Assembly (NCBI RefSeq): GCF_030405905.1
Contig: NZ_JASATW010000025.1
Span: 1 to 64,000, forward strand
Source: Sphaerothrix gracilis
GTDB lineage: Bacteria > Cyanobacteriota > Cyanobacteriia > Phormidesmidales > Phormidesmidaceae
Length of the DNA: 64,000 bases
Direction: 5' to 3'
Below are positions 17,737 through 27,361 of this stretch, in pieces (positions within the stretch are counted from its first letter, which is position 1; each line of letters begins with the position of its first letter). The notes under the pieces are model-generated. The model was not told the origin of the DNA, ran no database searches, and was given only the letters and a program-made list of their open reading frames with translations. A program made the position numbers and the translations under genes.

Positions 17737-20700
17737 CTACCAGGGACTGCCAACCATCGTAAACCAGGCCCAGTAATAAGGATGACTAAAATCCACATCA
17801 AATATCTCCCCTGATCCAGGCTGCAGGGGATAGGATTCCATACCAGGAGCAATTAGCTGATTGGCATGAATTCTAACCTGACCGTTCTTTAAAGCTAGCT
17901 GAGCGGCTCGCAGCGCTTCGGCTTTAATAGGTGCCTGCCTGAGATGACCATAAAACTGGCTCATCAGCGCAAACGTGCCCATATCAGACACCTGCCTCAG
18001 ACTGGCTAAAACTGTTTTTACTCCCGTCTGATAGGCTAGACCGGCAAATCCTAGCTCCGCTTGCTCATCCCCTAAAGCCGTTTCGCAAGCGCTGAGTGTT
18101 AGCAAATCGATGCCTGCTAGATTCAGCTGAGAGAGGTCCAAGAGAGATAAACGCTCGTTGCCACCCACATAGATATGAGAGATTTCGGGATTGCCGGTCA
18201 CAAATCGAGCATGAGTTGCCAAATGCAGAATGTTGAAATTGCCCTCTGATAAATTCTTCTGCAGAGTATCAAAGGTAAACCTTTCTTCAGACAAAATAAC
18301 CGGACTACCGCGCCATAGCCAGCGATCGATAAAATCCAACTCACTTCGCACACCCGGTAGGTTGTCTAGGGACTCGGATGAAGCAGTAAAATCACTAACT
18401 CCCATTGCCAAAAGTCGAGGCGGATTGATGTTTCGATATCGGGTATCCGTTAAGCTCATACTGGGCATCAAGCCTATACTGTAATCTTCAATAATAAACT
18501 TCTCCTCTGAGTCCTGTATGACTGGTAAGAGAATTTCGATATCGGCTTTTATGTTTAGATTGTTAGAATCATTATTTTTACTAGGATTATCATTTTCAGC
18601 ACTCATTGCGGCCATAGGCAAAGAGCGCAGCTTAGTATCCATAATAAAAACTAAGTTGTCAATTTTTTGACCTTCTAAATCAGCTTTAATTGGCTCAATC
18701 AGAGCTTGATGTAAAGCCTGGGCAGGGGCAATCCAGTAGCCGCTAGCGCTCGACATCAATCCGTTTTGCAAACTAGTAATGTAGTGACTGATAGCCTGAT
18801 AGGAAACGCCTGTCGCTCTGAGCACGGCTGGATGACGACCGCTAACAACTAGAAGCACCAGTTGACTGCGCTGTCGATCTTCTGGGGAAGCAATATATTC
18901 CAATAAGTTCGAATAGTCTCGCACTTCTCCATCAGAAACAAAACGCCAAATGAGTTCGTTCTCAATGGGGTTGCTATCAGGTGTATTGCTAACCAGTAAA
19001 GGCTTTAAATAATTAATACGACTTCTCAGTTCAGCTAAATCGATATCAGGAGAGAGAAAAAAGGCATAGATTAGAGCTGGCCGAATGCGGCGAAGCGCTT
19101 CGACTTGAATTAATTCTTGGCGAATTTGACTAAGCGTTTTGAGCTGCGTTTCTCCCTGCCTATTGAAATGATCTTCATAGGCGCGAGTAAAGGCATCTTC
19201 CAATGCGTGAACCAGTCCTGCGGTTTCCACTTCAGTTAGAAAGTTAGGAGCTAGTGGCTCATTTGAAACGATTTGGTCAAATTGCTCAATTTGTGGTGTC
19301 AGCCCTGAAGTAATCAGACTAATATTGCCTTGCGTATAGGTTTCTGAAAAACGGCGAATTGGTGCAACGACGTTGCTTGCGCCAGACGTAATAGCCGCAG
19401 CGGTACCGTTGCGGCTGGCATCACCGATTATGAAAGGAACATTGGCGAGGCCGCCGCCATGCCGGATTGTAATCCGACCGCCAGTACCAGTATCTGCACT
19501 TGAAAGGCTAGCGGCTATACCGTTCTGGTCAGTGAAAGTGGAAAGGGAGCTGAAAAATAGACCCGCTGTAATGTCAATATTACCGCCCGGTCCGCCTAAG
19601 CCTTGAGTATCCAACAGGCCGGTTGAGATAGTTTCTAAAGCACGGAGGCTAACATCTCCTCCTTGCCCACCGGCATTACGAATGTCTCCAGCTAGGATGC
19701 TGCGATCGCTCGTCAACAAGACTTCAGCAACATTACTATTAGCAGGAACTAAATTGGGATTGATGTCACCCAAAACTAAATTGCCCTCAGCAGAAAGATT
19801 GATTAGGCCGCCGTCGCCAGGCAGTCCCAAATCGGCAAAGGCAAAGGTTTCTAGACTACCAACTTGGATATTGCCACGTCCAGATGTGATTTGAATGGCC
19901 CCTCCTGTACTACCTGCATTACCTAAGCGACCAACTGTGAAGGAAAACAGATTGCCTGCCGTGACGTTGCCATTGCTGGAAATGAGCGTAATTGACCCAC
20001 CATTATCTGACAGACCAATGTTACCGCTAGCCGGTGGGGCTGCATTAGAAAACGAGCGCAGAATGCCGGTATTGATATCCCCGTTCTCAACCAATACAGT
20101 AATGCTGCCTGCTTGACTCGCATTGCCAACAGCGGCTTCTGCGAAGGTGTTAATTTCTCCAGTATTGGCCCCTGTGATAGCGCTAAGACTTACTTGCCCG
20201 CCGTTGCCTGAAGCCGTCGCCAGCGCATTGAGATTGCCGGTATTGAGAGCACCTGCTGTGGCACTGAGGGTAATATTGCCCGCCGTCAGTAGGCCACTTA
20301 CAGAGGTATCTAGCGTTCCAGCCGTAATGCTAGCTGCCGTGATACTCAGATCTCGGCCATTGGTAGTGATGGTTTGCGCTGGATCCATCAAAAAATTTCG
20401 GCCTGCAGCTAGGCTAATAGGACCACCTGGCCCAAAGTTAAGACTGACGCCTGGAGTCAGGGTAATATCGTTAGTGGCTTGGAGCAGCAGCGTGCCCCCC
20501 AAGCTCTCTAAAGTCGCTGTACCAATTTGAAAGTTAGCAGATCCTCCCTCTCCGAATAAAATCTGACCCGCCGGAGCACCCGCTGGAACGCCCGGTGCTA
20601 GCTGGGCATCGTTGACGCCCGTACCGGCCACGATGGTGATATTAGCCGGGTCAAATAGGAGCGTTCCAGCGCTACCATGAGCAGCTTCGACGGCTGCCTT

Positions 20701-21933
20701 TCCTTCAAAGATGAGGCGCTGACCTCCTGAAATTTCAATTAAGCCGCCGTTTCCGCTGATACTGCCACCCTGAGCGCTGATTTGACCATAGAACCCCGTC
20801 AAGTCAGTGGCCCACACAATGGCGCTACCGCCGTCTCCCGTCTGCAGAGCATCAACCGTGATGACAGAGCCACTATCTGCGTAAGTACGGAGCGCTAGGG
20901 GAACTGTTCCCTGTCCCTGATAGTCGCCGCCAATTCTGACGGTTCCTCCGTTGAGATCCCCGGCTGCAGCAATATCGGCCTGGATGAGCGCCACGCGATC
21001 GCCCCAAACTGCTACGCTCCCTCCCAAAACGCCGCTCGCCTCAATTTGACCAGAAGCGATCGCGGTGCCGGGTGTTACCAAAAGCGGTTCAGGGCTACTA
21101 ATGAGCTGAATCGTACCGTCTGCGTTGACTTCAAGCCCCATAGCGCTGCCTAAATTGCCGCCCGTGAGTAGCGCTGGTAGAGAAAGCGGATTGAAACTAT
21201 TAGGTTTAGCAGCGTTGGTCAGCGGTTCAAACTCTAGACCGAGTAAACTATTGACTTGACTGAGACGCACCAAGTTTTCACCAGGCACGGCAGTGAGGAT
21301 GATTTGCCCTCCTGGGGCTGTCAGACTTCCAGTATTGACGACGCTTCCGCCAAGAAGCGTTAGAGACTTGCCAACAGGGACCGCTAGACTACCGGCATTA
21401 ACGATGCTACCGGGATTATCCATTGCAAATCTAAATGCTATTGGTTCACCAACTAGAGCCACATAGTCATTGCGACCTAGCGCCTCAAACCAGCCGTTAC
21501 CAAAATCTATGCTGCTCGCAGTTGTAGCTGTAAATGAGCCAGCTAGATCAAGCCGAGCATTGGGGCCAAAGAGAATCCCTACAGGATTGAGCAGGTAAAG
21601 ATTTGTCGAGCCATGCCCTACTGCACGAATTAAGCCGTCAATCACTGAAACGTCACCACCAATGACGCGGCCTAGAACGTTTTGGATATGAGTGTCAGTT
21701 GTAAAAGTAGCGATTTCTCCAGCTTGAAGATTAAAGTCTTGAAAGCTATGAAAGAGATTTTGACCACTCTGCGTACCCCCCTCAATATTGAAGCGATCGC
21801 CTGTAGGGGTGACTATTGTTCCAGTTCCATCCGCAGCAGAGGTTATTTGAGCAATTCCTACAGAAACTTCAAAACTGCTGAGACAGCCCAAAACAGTAAG
21901 AGATGAAAAAACAATCCTTGCAAGTGCTTTCAT
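17737..21933 (-). CDS. Secreted haemagglutinin-type protein with C-terminal CHAT protease domain
   Basis: 1398 residues. A signal peptide (MKALARIVFSSLTVLGCLSS...) is followed by a filamentous-haemagglutinin/TPS domain at about 30-270. Its hallmarks include GGTQSGQNLFHSFQDFNL, NVLGRVIGG and the NLYLLNPVGILFGPNARLDL-type NPNG signature. Beta-helix repeats follow to about residue 800. A helical linker leads to a CHAT caspase-like domain with the catalytic pair His1241 (LHLATHARF) and Cys1283 (LSACETALG). TPS domains direct export through an FhaC/ShlB-type outer-membrane pore, so this would be a surface or released caspase-like protease. No such pore gene is in the window. It stands alone, 222 bases downstream of the GH16-like gene. 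Confidence 0.85.
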   Translation of the reverse strand: MKALARIVFSSLTVLGCLSSFEVSVGIAQITSAADGTGTIVTPTGDRFNIEGGTQSGQNLFHSFQDFNLQAGEIATFTTDTHIQNVLGRVIGGDVSVIDGLIRAVGHGSTNLYLLNPVGILFGPNARLDLAGSFTATTASSIDFGNGWFEALGRNDYVALVGEPIAFRFAMDNPGSIVNAGSLAVPVGKSLTLLGGSVVNTGSLTAPGGQIILTAVPGENLVRLSQVNSLLGLEFEPLTNAAKPNSFNPLSLPALLTGGNLGSAMGLEVNADGTIQLISSPEPLLVTPGTAIASGQIEASGVLGGSVAVWGDRVALIQADIAAAGDLNGGTVRIGGDYQGQGTVPLALRTYADSGSVITVDALQTGDGGSAIVWATDLTGFYGQISAQGGSISGNGGLIEISGGQRLIFEGKAAVEAAHGSAGTLLFDPANITIVAGTGVNDAQLAPGVPAGAPAGQILFGEGGSANFQIGTATLESLGGTLLLQATNDITLTPGVSLNFGPGGPISLAAGRNFLMDPAQTITTNGRDLSITAASITAGTLDTSVSGLLTAGNITLSATAGALNTGNLNALATASGNGGQVSLSAITGANTGEINTFAEAAVGNASQAGSITVLVENGDINTGILRSFSNAAPPASGNIGLSDNGGSITLISSNGNVTAGNLFSFTVGRLGNAGSTGGAIQITSGRGNIQVGSLETFAFADLGLPGDGGLINLSAEGNLVLGDINPNLVPANSNVAEVLLTSDRSILAGDIRNAGGQGGDVSLRALETISTGLLDTQGLGGPGGNIDITAGLFFSSLSTFTDQNGIAASLSSADTGTGGRITIRHGGGLANVPFIIGDASRNGTAAAITSGASNVVAPIRRFSETYTQGNISLITSGLTPQIEQFDQIVSNEPLAPNFLTEVETAGLVHALEDAFTRAYEDHFNRQGETQLKTLSQIRQELIQVEALRRIRPALIYAFFLSPDIDLAELRSRINYLKPLLVSNTPDSNPIENELIWRFVSDGEVRDYSNLLEYIASPEDRQRSQLVLLVVSGRHPAVLRATGVSYQAISHYITSLQNGLMSSASGYWIAPAQALHQALIEPIKADLEGQKIDNLVFIMDTKLRSLPMAAMSAENDNPSKNNDSNNLNIKADIEILLPVIQDSEEKFIIEDYSIGLMPSMSLTDTRYRNINPPRLLAMGVSDFTASSESLDNLPGVRSELDFIDRWLWRGSPVILSEERFTFDTLQKNLSEGNFNILHLATHARFVTGNPEISHIYVGGNERLSLLDLSQLNLAGIDLLTLSACETALGDEQAELGFAGLAYQTGVKTVLASLRQVSDMGTFALMSQFYGHLRQAPIKAEALRAAQLALKNGQVRIHANQLIAPGMESYPLQPGSGEIFDVDFSHPYYWAWFTMVGSPW

Positions 21934-22155
21934 GATTTCAAGTGGCAGTACTCTAAATGACGATTTGTATCGCTATCCTGCAAAAACAGGCGTTTGCTAC
22001 AGAGCGTACCGCTTTATTATCCGCAGAGCTATGGCAAGCTGAAGTTTTGCCGCAATTCGTCAGTGTCCCAAGTCCGCAAAGCCTGATATTAAGGACACTG
22101 GCAGTTTATTAAAGAATGCAAATTCAGATGAGGTGATCAGTAAAGCTTCCTTAAG

Positions 22156-23112
22156 CTATCTCTTAGCGCAAAGCCATAGCACACCGACGACACAAGCAAG
22201 CGCCAAAACTGAATTTGTTTCAGGGATTGACTGAGCTAATTGCTCTACTTGGACAAAATCAACTTCATAGAAAAAGGCTTGATTAGTTTCGGCACTGAAG
22301 GCTGGCTGTAACGAACTATCAAAAGCAGCCGTAAAGTTATTGGTCGGTGCCCAGAAGTTGAGATGTAATTTCATCGGTTTGTCTGGGACAATCACAGAAT
22401 TTGAAAAAACAAGATTGTCGTTGACTAGCCATCTAACTTCATTGGGCAACCACTCAATTCGGAAAGTATTGAAATCAGTTAAATCTAGATTCTCGACACC
22501 TACAAAGCTGGGATTACCTACGCCCGGTGGCTCATTGGCGAAAACGTTGGTTAGAACGGTTGGAATGGGTCCCTGCGCCGTCTGACTGATGGCATTAGTA
22601 AGAAACTCGAAATCAATTTCGTTAAATAGAAATTGATTAGATCCTATAGGTTCGCTCGCAAATAAAAACAGTGAAGCGAGCAGTCCTCTTTGGATTTCTG
22701 TTCCTATCAGGGTAGGCGCGTTGACACGCACCCTGGCTTCAACGGCTAATCCTTTGCCTCGGCTGAATGTTTGTTGCGTAATCACTTCAGACCCCAGGAG
22801 TGAAGGAATTTCGCCAGGCTGTAGACTATTGTTGCGCGGGTTAAACGTATTAAGTTCTAAACGGGCTATTCCATCTACAACTGTTGGTAATCGATCGAGA
22901 CGTAGCTGGGTACGACCCAAAAAGGTCGGATTTGGCTCTCCAGGACCCGGTGCGGGAATGGGCAGTTGAGGAAGTTGCCAAAAAGTAGAACTGACGGTGT
23001 TACGCCCATCGAAGTCATCTCGGAAAAGAATAGCACTACGGGCTGCAGCATTTGAGCCTAGCAAACTGGCGATCGCTAAAGCGCTTGAAATTGCAAGTTT
23101 AATTTTCAACAT
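22156..23112 (-). CDS. GH16-like secreted protein with PEP-CTERM-type anchor
   Basis: 318 residues with a signal peptide (KLAISSALAIASLLGSNAAA). The body looks like a concanavalin-fold glycoside hydrolase family 16 domain: FRDDFDG at the front and the catalytic-type motif NEIDFEF (E-x-D-x-E) in the middle. FNTFRIEWLPNEVRWLVND and LHLNFWAP follow later. The C-terminus, SIPETNSVLALACVVGVLWL followed by CAKR, has the Pro-Glu, hydrophobic stretch and basic tail of a PEP-CTERM sorting signal. It would be processed and placed in the envelope or matrix. Family members cleave or remodel beta-glucans and galactans; the substrate here is unknown. Confidence 0.72.
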   Translation of the reverse strand: MLKIKLAISSALAIASLLGSNAAARSAILFRDDFDGRNTVSSTFWQLPQLPIPAPGPGEPNPTFLGRTQLRLDRLPTVVDGIARLELNTFNPRNNSLQPGEIPSLLGSEVITQQTFSRGKGLAVEARVRVNAPTLIGTEIQRGLLASLFLFASEPIGSNQFLFNEIDFEFLTNAISQTAQGPIPTVLTNVFANEPPGVGNPSFVGVENLDLTDFNTFRIEWLPNEVRWLVNDNLVFSNSVIVPDKPMKLHLNFWAPTNNFTAAFDSSLQPAFSAETNQAFFYEVDFVQVEQLAQSIPETNSVLALACVVGVLWLCAKR

Positions 23113-23396
23113 AAGATTGCTGACATATCAATCATTTCATTCTTATCCTTACGCGACCTGCATAACGTCGCTAAAGCGCATCGCGGGTAAGACTAGGGGC
23201 GCAATCAGATTAAATCAGAGGGTAATTGGACTACCCAGCAAGGTTGCTAACCCTACAACAATTGGCACAAACCAGAGAAGAGCATCCTGCATGCTCCACA
23301 GTAAAGCCGCCAGCAGACTCACTAACGATAAACCAAGAGAATGTTTACATGAGTCGAAAACCCTGTCGAAAATTCACAGCAGCAAACCAATCGAGC

Positions 23397-26198
23397 CTAC
23401 TCAGCAGCACCCACTAGGGTGAACGCAGCCCAGTCTCGCGGGGACAATCCTTGTTCAATCATTTGCAACATCGCCTGCCGCAGAGCTTGCGCCTTGGTTT
23501 GTCCCTGCTGTAATTGCTGGTAAAACGTCACCATTAGCTCAGCGGTGGGTGCATCGGGAACTGACCAGAGAGAGACGACGACGCTAGGGACTCCGGCTGT
23601 GATCAGCGATCGCGATAACCCCACGACGCCATCGCCGGTGATCCGGCCTCGCCCGGTATCGCAGGCACTGAGGACTACCAAGTCGGCATTGAGGTCAAGC
23701 TGCAGAATCTCAGCGGCGGTGAGAAGGCCGTCTTCACCGCTGCCCGGTGCCAAAGCGATCGCCCCAGGTAAGTCCCGTACACCGGATACTTGTGGATCGC
23801 CATATTCCAGCAGGCCGTGGGTAGCCAGGTGAATCAGGTCGGCGGTTTCAATTTGCTGTTTAATCTGGGCTTCGCTAGCTTGGTTGCCGGTGAGCACGTC
23901 GGTGTTGAAGAAGCTGGCAATTTGTTCAGCCTCGCTCTGCGCACCGGGCAGGTTAGTGAGTTGAGTTTTAATCAGGCCATCAGCGGTCGGTACCCAGATA
24001 CTGGGCATCAATGGATTACCGACAATCAAAGCGTTGTTGGTTTGCTGAGGCATTCTGTACGAGGGGCGATCGCGAATAGCGCCTACCCGGTCGGCCAGTT
24101 CCAAGATCTGAATCGCGGGGACGGTCACAATCGTATGTTTTTCAATTAAGTAGGTACCTTCGGCATCTTGCAGGGCGGCAAAGGGCACTAGAAACAGGCT
24201 GCCCTGAGGCACAAAGACGACTTTGGCATTCGGGTCGGTGGGCAGAAGATCGGCGATTGGGTCAATCAGAATTTGGTAAAGCTGCTGAAGCTGTTCGGCC
24301 TGAGCCGAGTCATCCAGAGAAACCCGAATTCCGACATTTCTCAGATTGGCTACAAGTTCAGTGATTGTGGAGGTGTCTTCAGCGGTGCGGTAGAGAGGGC
24401 CGTTAATGGATGTGAGGGGATTGAAGGCTAGGCCGGAGCTATCGTCGTTCTCAAAGGCGACGAAGCGAAATTCAATTTCACCGGTGGGTCGCACCACCCA
24501 GATGTAGAGCGCTTGGTCAAATTGCAGGGAATAAGTGACAAGGGTTGTCTGGGTGTCGCGGGCAATTTGCTGAATCTCAGCCACAGTGGGAATCTGGGTC
24601 ACGGAGCTGGCCTCTAGCGCCGCTCTCTCTTCTTCACTGGCAAGGCGGCTAGCCAACTGCAACACAAACGCCCGTCCCCGCCCCCGTTCAGTGACCGCTA
24701 GCGCTTCGTCCTCCTGACCTTGAGCAACAAGAGCTAGCTCTAAATATCGGTAAGCGGCTCTCTGGGTATCGGCAAGGGTAATAAGCTGACTGTCGGGCAA
24801 ATCTGTCCGAAGAGATTCGAAAATTTGAATAGACTGCTGCAGTACCGGCACAGCTTCTGCAAAGTTGCCTAGGTTGATTAGCGTAGTGCCTTGGTTGTTG
24901 AAAGCAATTGCTGCCCCGGCGCGATCGCCAATCTCTTGAGCAATAATGAGGGCTGCTTGGTAATGGCTCAAGGCCCGCTCATACTGGCCTAGCTTGCTAC
25001 GCGCCGTTCCAATGTTATTGAAGGTTTTACCTTCACCGCTGCGGTTATCAATCTCTTGAGCGATAGCGAGGGCTGCTTGGTAATGGCTCAAAGCGCGCTC
25101 GTACTGTTTGAGACTGATGTAGGCTCCACCAATGCTGTTGAGAGTAGCGCCTTCGCCTTGGCGATCGTCAATCGCTTGTTGAATAGCGAGGGCTGCTTGG
25201 TAATGATTCAAAGCGCGCTCGTACTGGCCTAGCTTTTCATATATCGCTCCAATGTTATGAAGGGTAGTCCCTTCACCATTTTGATCGTTGATTTCTTGAC
25301 TAATGACGAGGGCAGTTTGGTAATAGCTCAGAGCCTGCTCATATTGACCTAGATCCTCATACACCAAGCCGATGTTGTTGAGGGTAATACTTTCGCCATT
25401 GCGATCGCCAACCTCCCGGCGAATGACAAGAGCGGCTTGATAATTGCTCAGGGCACGCTCATATTGACCTAGATAGTAATACACCAATCCGATATTGCTG
25501 AGAGTGTAGCTTTCGCTTCTACGATCGCCGATTTCTTGACTAAACACGAGAGCGTCTTGGTAATAGCTCAAAGCGCGCTCATACTGTCCTATGTTGATGT
25601 ATACCGATCCAATGTTGTTAAGGATAATACCTTCACCCTCTTGATCGTTGGTTTCTTGATTAATAACGAGAGCGTCTTGGTAATAGCTCAGAGCACGCTC
25701 ATATTGTCCCAGCATGCGATACGCCAATCCAATATTATTGAGGGTGGTCTCTTCGCCACTGCGATCGCCAATTGCTTGCTGAAGCTCAAGCGCTAATTCG
25801 TAGTATGCCAATGCCCGTAGGTACTCCCCAAAGCTCCGTGAAATTAAGCCCAGTCCAGTCAGTATATTTGCCTCTCCAATTGAGCTTTCTGCTGGAAATG
25901 CCTCACGTACGTCCGGGGCTTGGTAAAGCTCTAGTGCCTGTTGAAACCTGTCCCAGGCTATCTGATGCTGGCTCATCTGCCAAAGCTCAAAAGCCTGGCT
26001 GGATAAGCGATTGGCATTGGCTAAACGACTGGCCGCCCTCTCGCGTTGCGCCAGAGTGGAGCCGAGCTGAGATTGAGCCGGTTCGGTAGTTTGTGAGCGT
26101 CCTGGTAGCTGTGGAGTCAAAGCAAGTAAAGCCGTGGCTACGAGTAGACTAAGTAGCTCTATAAAGGGAGCATAAGAAATACGATTGAGCGGCGTCAT
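23397..26198 (-). CDS. TPR-CHAT protease
   Basis: 933 residues. A hydrophobic N-terminal segment (about 11-30, FIELLSLLVATALLALTPQL) acts as signal or anchor. Eight or more 40-residue TPR-like repeats follow at about 60-460 (consensus TLNNIGLVYEDLGQYEQALS with YYQ-AL-I). The C-terminal 350 residues form a CHAT domain with His794 (IHLATHGLL) and Cys846 (VLSACDTGRG). TPR-CHAT proteins are caspase-like proteases widespread in cyanobacteria; TPRs sense or bind the trigger. Known relatives include the Craspase peptidase Csx29, but no CRISPR genes are present here. Substrate and activator are unknown. Confidence 0.88.
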   Translation of the reverse strand: MTPLNRISYAPFIELLSLLVATALLALTPQLPGRSQTTEPAQSQLGSTLAQRERAASRLANANRLSSQAFELWQMSQHQIAWDRFQQALELYQAPDVREAFPAESSIGEANILTGLGLISRSFGEYLRALAYYELALELQQAIGDRSGEETTLNNIGLAYRMLGQYERALSYYQDALVINQETNDQEGEGIILNNIGSVYINIGQYERALSYYQDALVFSQEIGDRRSESYTLSNIGLVYYYLGQYERALSNYQAALVIRREVGDRNGESITLNNIGLVYEDLGQYEQALSYYQTALVISQEINDQNGEGTTLHNIGAIYEKLGQYERALNHYQAALAIQQAIDDRQGEGATLNSIGGAYISLKQYERALSHYQAALAIAQEIDNRSGEGKTFNNIGTARSKLGQYERALSHYQAALIIAQEIGDRAGAAIAFNNQGTTLINLGNFAEAVPVLQQSIQIFESLRTDLPDSQLITLADTQRAAYRYLELALVAQGQEDEALAVTERGRGRAFVLQLASRLASEEERAALEASSVTQIPTVAEIQQIARDTQTTLVTYSLQFDQALYIWVVRPTGEIEFRFVAFENDDSSGLAFNPLTSINGPLYRTAEDTSTITELVANLRNVGIRVSLDDSAQAEQLQQLYQILIDPIADLLPTDPNAKVVFVPQGSLFLVPFAALQDAEGTYLIEKHTIVTVPAIQILELADRVGAIRDRPSYRMPQQTNNALIVGNPLMPSIWVPTADGLIKTQLTNLPGAQSEAEQIASFFNTDVLTGNQASEAQIKQQIETADLIHLATHGLLEYGDPQVSGVRDLPGAIALAPGSGEDGLLTAAEILQLDLNADLVVLSACDTGRGRITGDGVVGLSRSLITAGVPSVVVSLWSVPDAPTAELMVTFYQQLQQGQTKAQALRQAMLQMIEQGLSPRDWAAFTLVGAAE
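24900..25860. repeat. 120-bp tandem repeats encoding TPRs
   Basis: A TAAT-x-GCTCA box recurs at 24961, 25081, 25201, 25321, 25441, 25561 and 25681, with a degenerate copy near 25801. The spacing is exactly 120 bp, one 40-residue TPR per unit. The units are similar at the DNA level, so repeat number is likely to vary between strains. Confidence 0.85.
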
Positions 26199-26344
26199 TG
26201 CTATATTTCGGGTTAATTAATAGAGATTATTCGCGTTGATGAAATTTTCTGCTAGCTGGGCATTCAAACACATAAGGCGATCTACTCAATAACTTCACCA
26301 ATAAACGACCTGCATAAACGTAGATGAACGTCACTGCAAGCTTT

Positions 26345-27235
26345 CTAATCAAGCTGAATTTGCCGCTTCGTAGTTAAGCACATGGCAATTCCTTTTTCGT
26401 AATAGGCTGCCTCATTCACAAATACGGGATAAACGGTGGAGTCGCCCTGATAGACAATTGTTCGCTGATCGAATGTCAAAAAAATGGGATCGCCAGGGTT
26501 GAGCGCGGCGTAGTCTCTGTTGTGAAGCTGTGGATGAATTGCCGCTATAATTTCTCCTTGACTATTTCTGGGATAATCAATGGCTCTACAGTACTGATAA
26601 ACTGTAAGTTGCTGTTGACCAAGCTGAATATCGGCCTGATTAGATTGGTCTAAGTAGCTTAAGATTGCCTGAATTAAAGCTTCTGTCTTAGTAAAAAGTT
26701 CAGCGTGAAGGGTGCCATGACAAATCGGCCCCACTTCAATGCAAAGCCTGTATTTAGCTAGCGATCGCAGGGCATCCTGCTCGCGGCCAGACTGGGCCGA
26801 ACTGTATACTTTTAGGGTCGGTTCTATCGTACTCAGGTGAGCCGCTAATCTTAAGACAAACTGACTTAAATTATCCAAAATTAGCATCATGCCGGCATTG
26901 GCACTGGTGCTGTGGATATCAATGGCGAAATCAACAGGAGTCCGGCCCGCTAAGCCAAACTGCTCGCGTATTTCTATTGCTCGTTGCACTTCATAGACAG
27001 CTGAGTCAACATCTTCAGTTTGCCGATCTTCAAGATTAAAACAGCGATTTAAATCTTGGTCGATATAGCGTAGTCCGGCAGTCATGGCGCGAGGATTTCC
27101 CAACAGCAATACTGTTTCAAATGACGCTCTTTTTGCTAGCTCTGGATTCTGCTCAAATTTCTTGACTAAATAGATGCCTGTAAGCTCATTGCCGTGGGTG
27201 CCTCCGGCTATCAGCACACGATTAATTTTATTCAT
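26345..27235 (-). CDS. Aspartoacylase/succinylglutamate desuccinylase family zinc hydrolase
   Basis: 296 residues, close to the usual length for aspartoacylase. The zinc site is visible as GGTHGNELTG (His and Glu ligands) and a downstream DIHSTSANAG (third ligand His plus Asn). NPRAMTAGLRYIDQDLNRCF is the substrate-arginine and DLNR region, and CIEVGP contains the catalytic glutamate. These enzymes hydrolyse N-acetyl-aspartate or similar N-acyl amino acids. The substrate in this organism is not determined. The gene diverges from a LysR regulator across a 126-base gap with a palindrome, so it may be that regulator's target. Confidence 0.85.
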   Translation of the reverse strand: MNKINRVLIAGGTHGNELTGIYLVKKFEQNPELAKRASFETVLLLGNPRAMTAGLRYIDQDLNRCFNLEDRQTEDVDSAVYEVQRAIEIREQFGLAGRTPVDFAIDIHSTSANAGMMLILDNLSQFVLRLAAHLSTIEPTLKVYSSAQSGREQDALRSLAKYRLCIEVGPICHGTLHAELFTKTEALIQAILSYLDQSNQADIQLGQQQLTVYQYCRAIDYPRNSQGEIIAAIHPQLHNRDYAALNPGDPIFLTFDQRTIVYQGDSTVYPVFVNEAAYYEKGIAMCLTTKRQIQLD

Positions 27236-27307
27236 GGATTTTTCGAATTGAAGTTGGCGTAGCTAGGTCTTAAGCCCAGTTGACTTACACTGTACTCAGC
27301 CATAGAT

Positions 27308-27323
27308 ATGGTGAGATCACCAT
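27308..27323. promoter_or_regulatory. Candidate operator, ATGGTGA-GA-TCACCAT
   Basis: A perfect 7-bp inverted repeat with a 2-base spacer sits in the divergent promoter region of the aspartoacylase-family and lysR genes. Its place and symmetry fit a dimeric regulator site. Binding by the adjacent LysR protein is inferred. Confidence 0.45.
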
Positions 27324-27361
27324 GATCAGCATTGTTGTATGACGAAATAGACATAACTGCG

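Noticed and set aside
17437..17740. Target-site duplication around the IS1-type relic
   Set aside because: The bases flanking 17460 and 17718 do not match.
19373..20530. Several plus-strand open frames inside the TPS-CHAT gene
   Set aside because: Low-complexity Pro/Ala/Ser-rich products complementary to the beta-helix repeats; no ribosome sites or family match.
24900..25860. Regular repeats as a possible CRISPR array
   Set aside because: The 120-bp period is in frame with the TPR coding sequence and there are no unique spacers.
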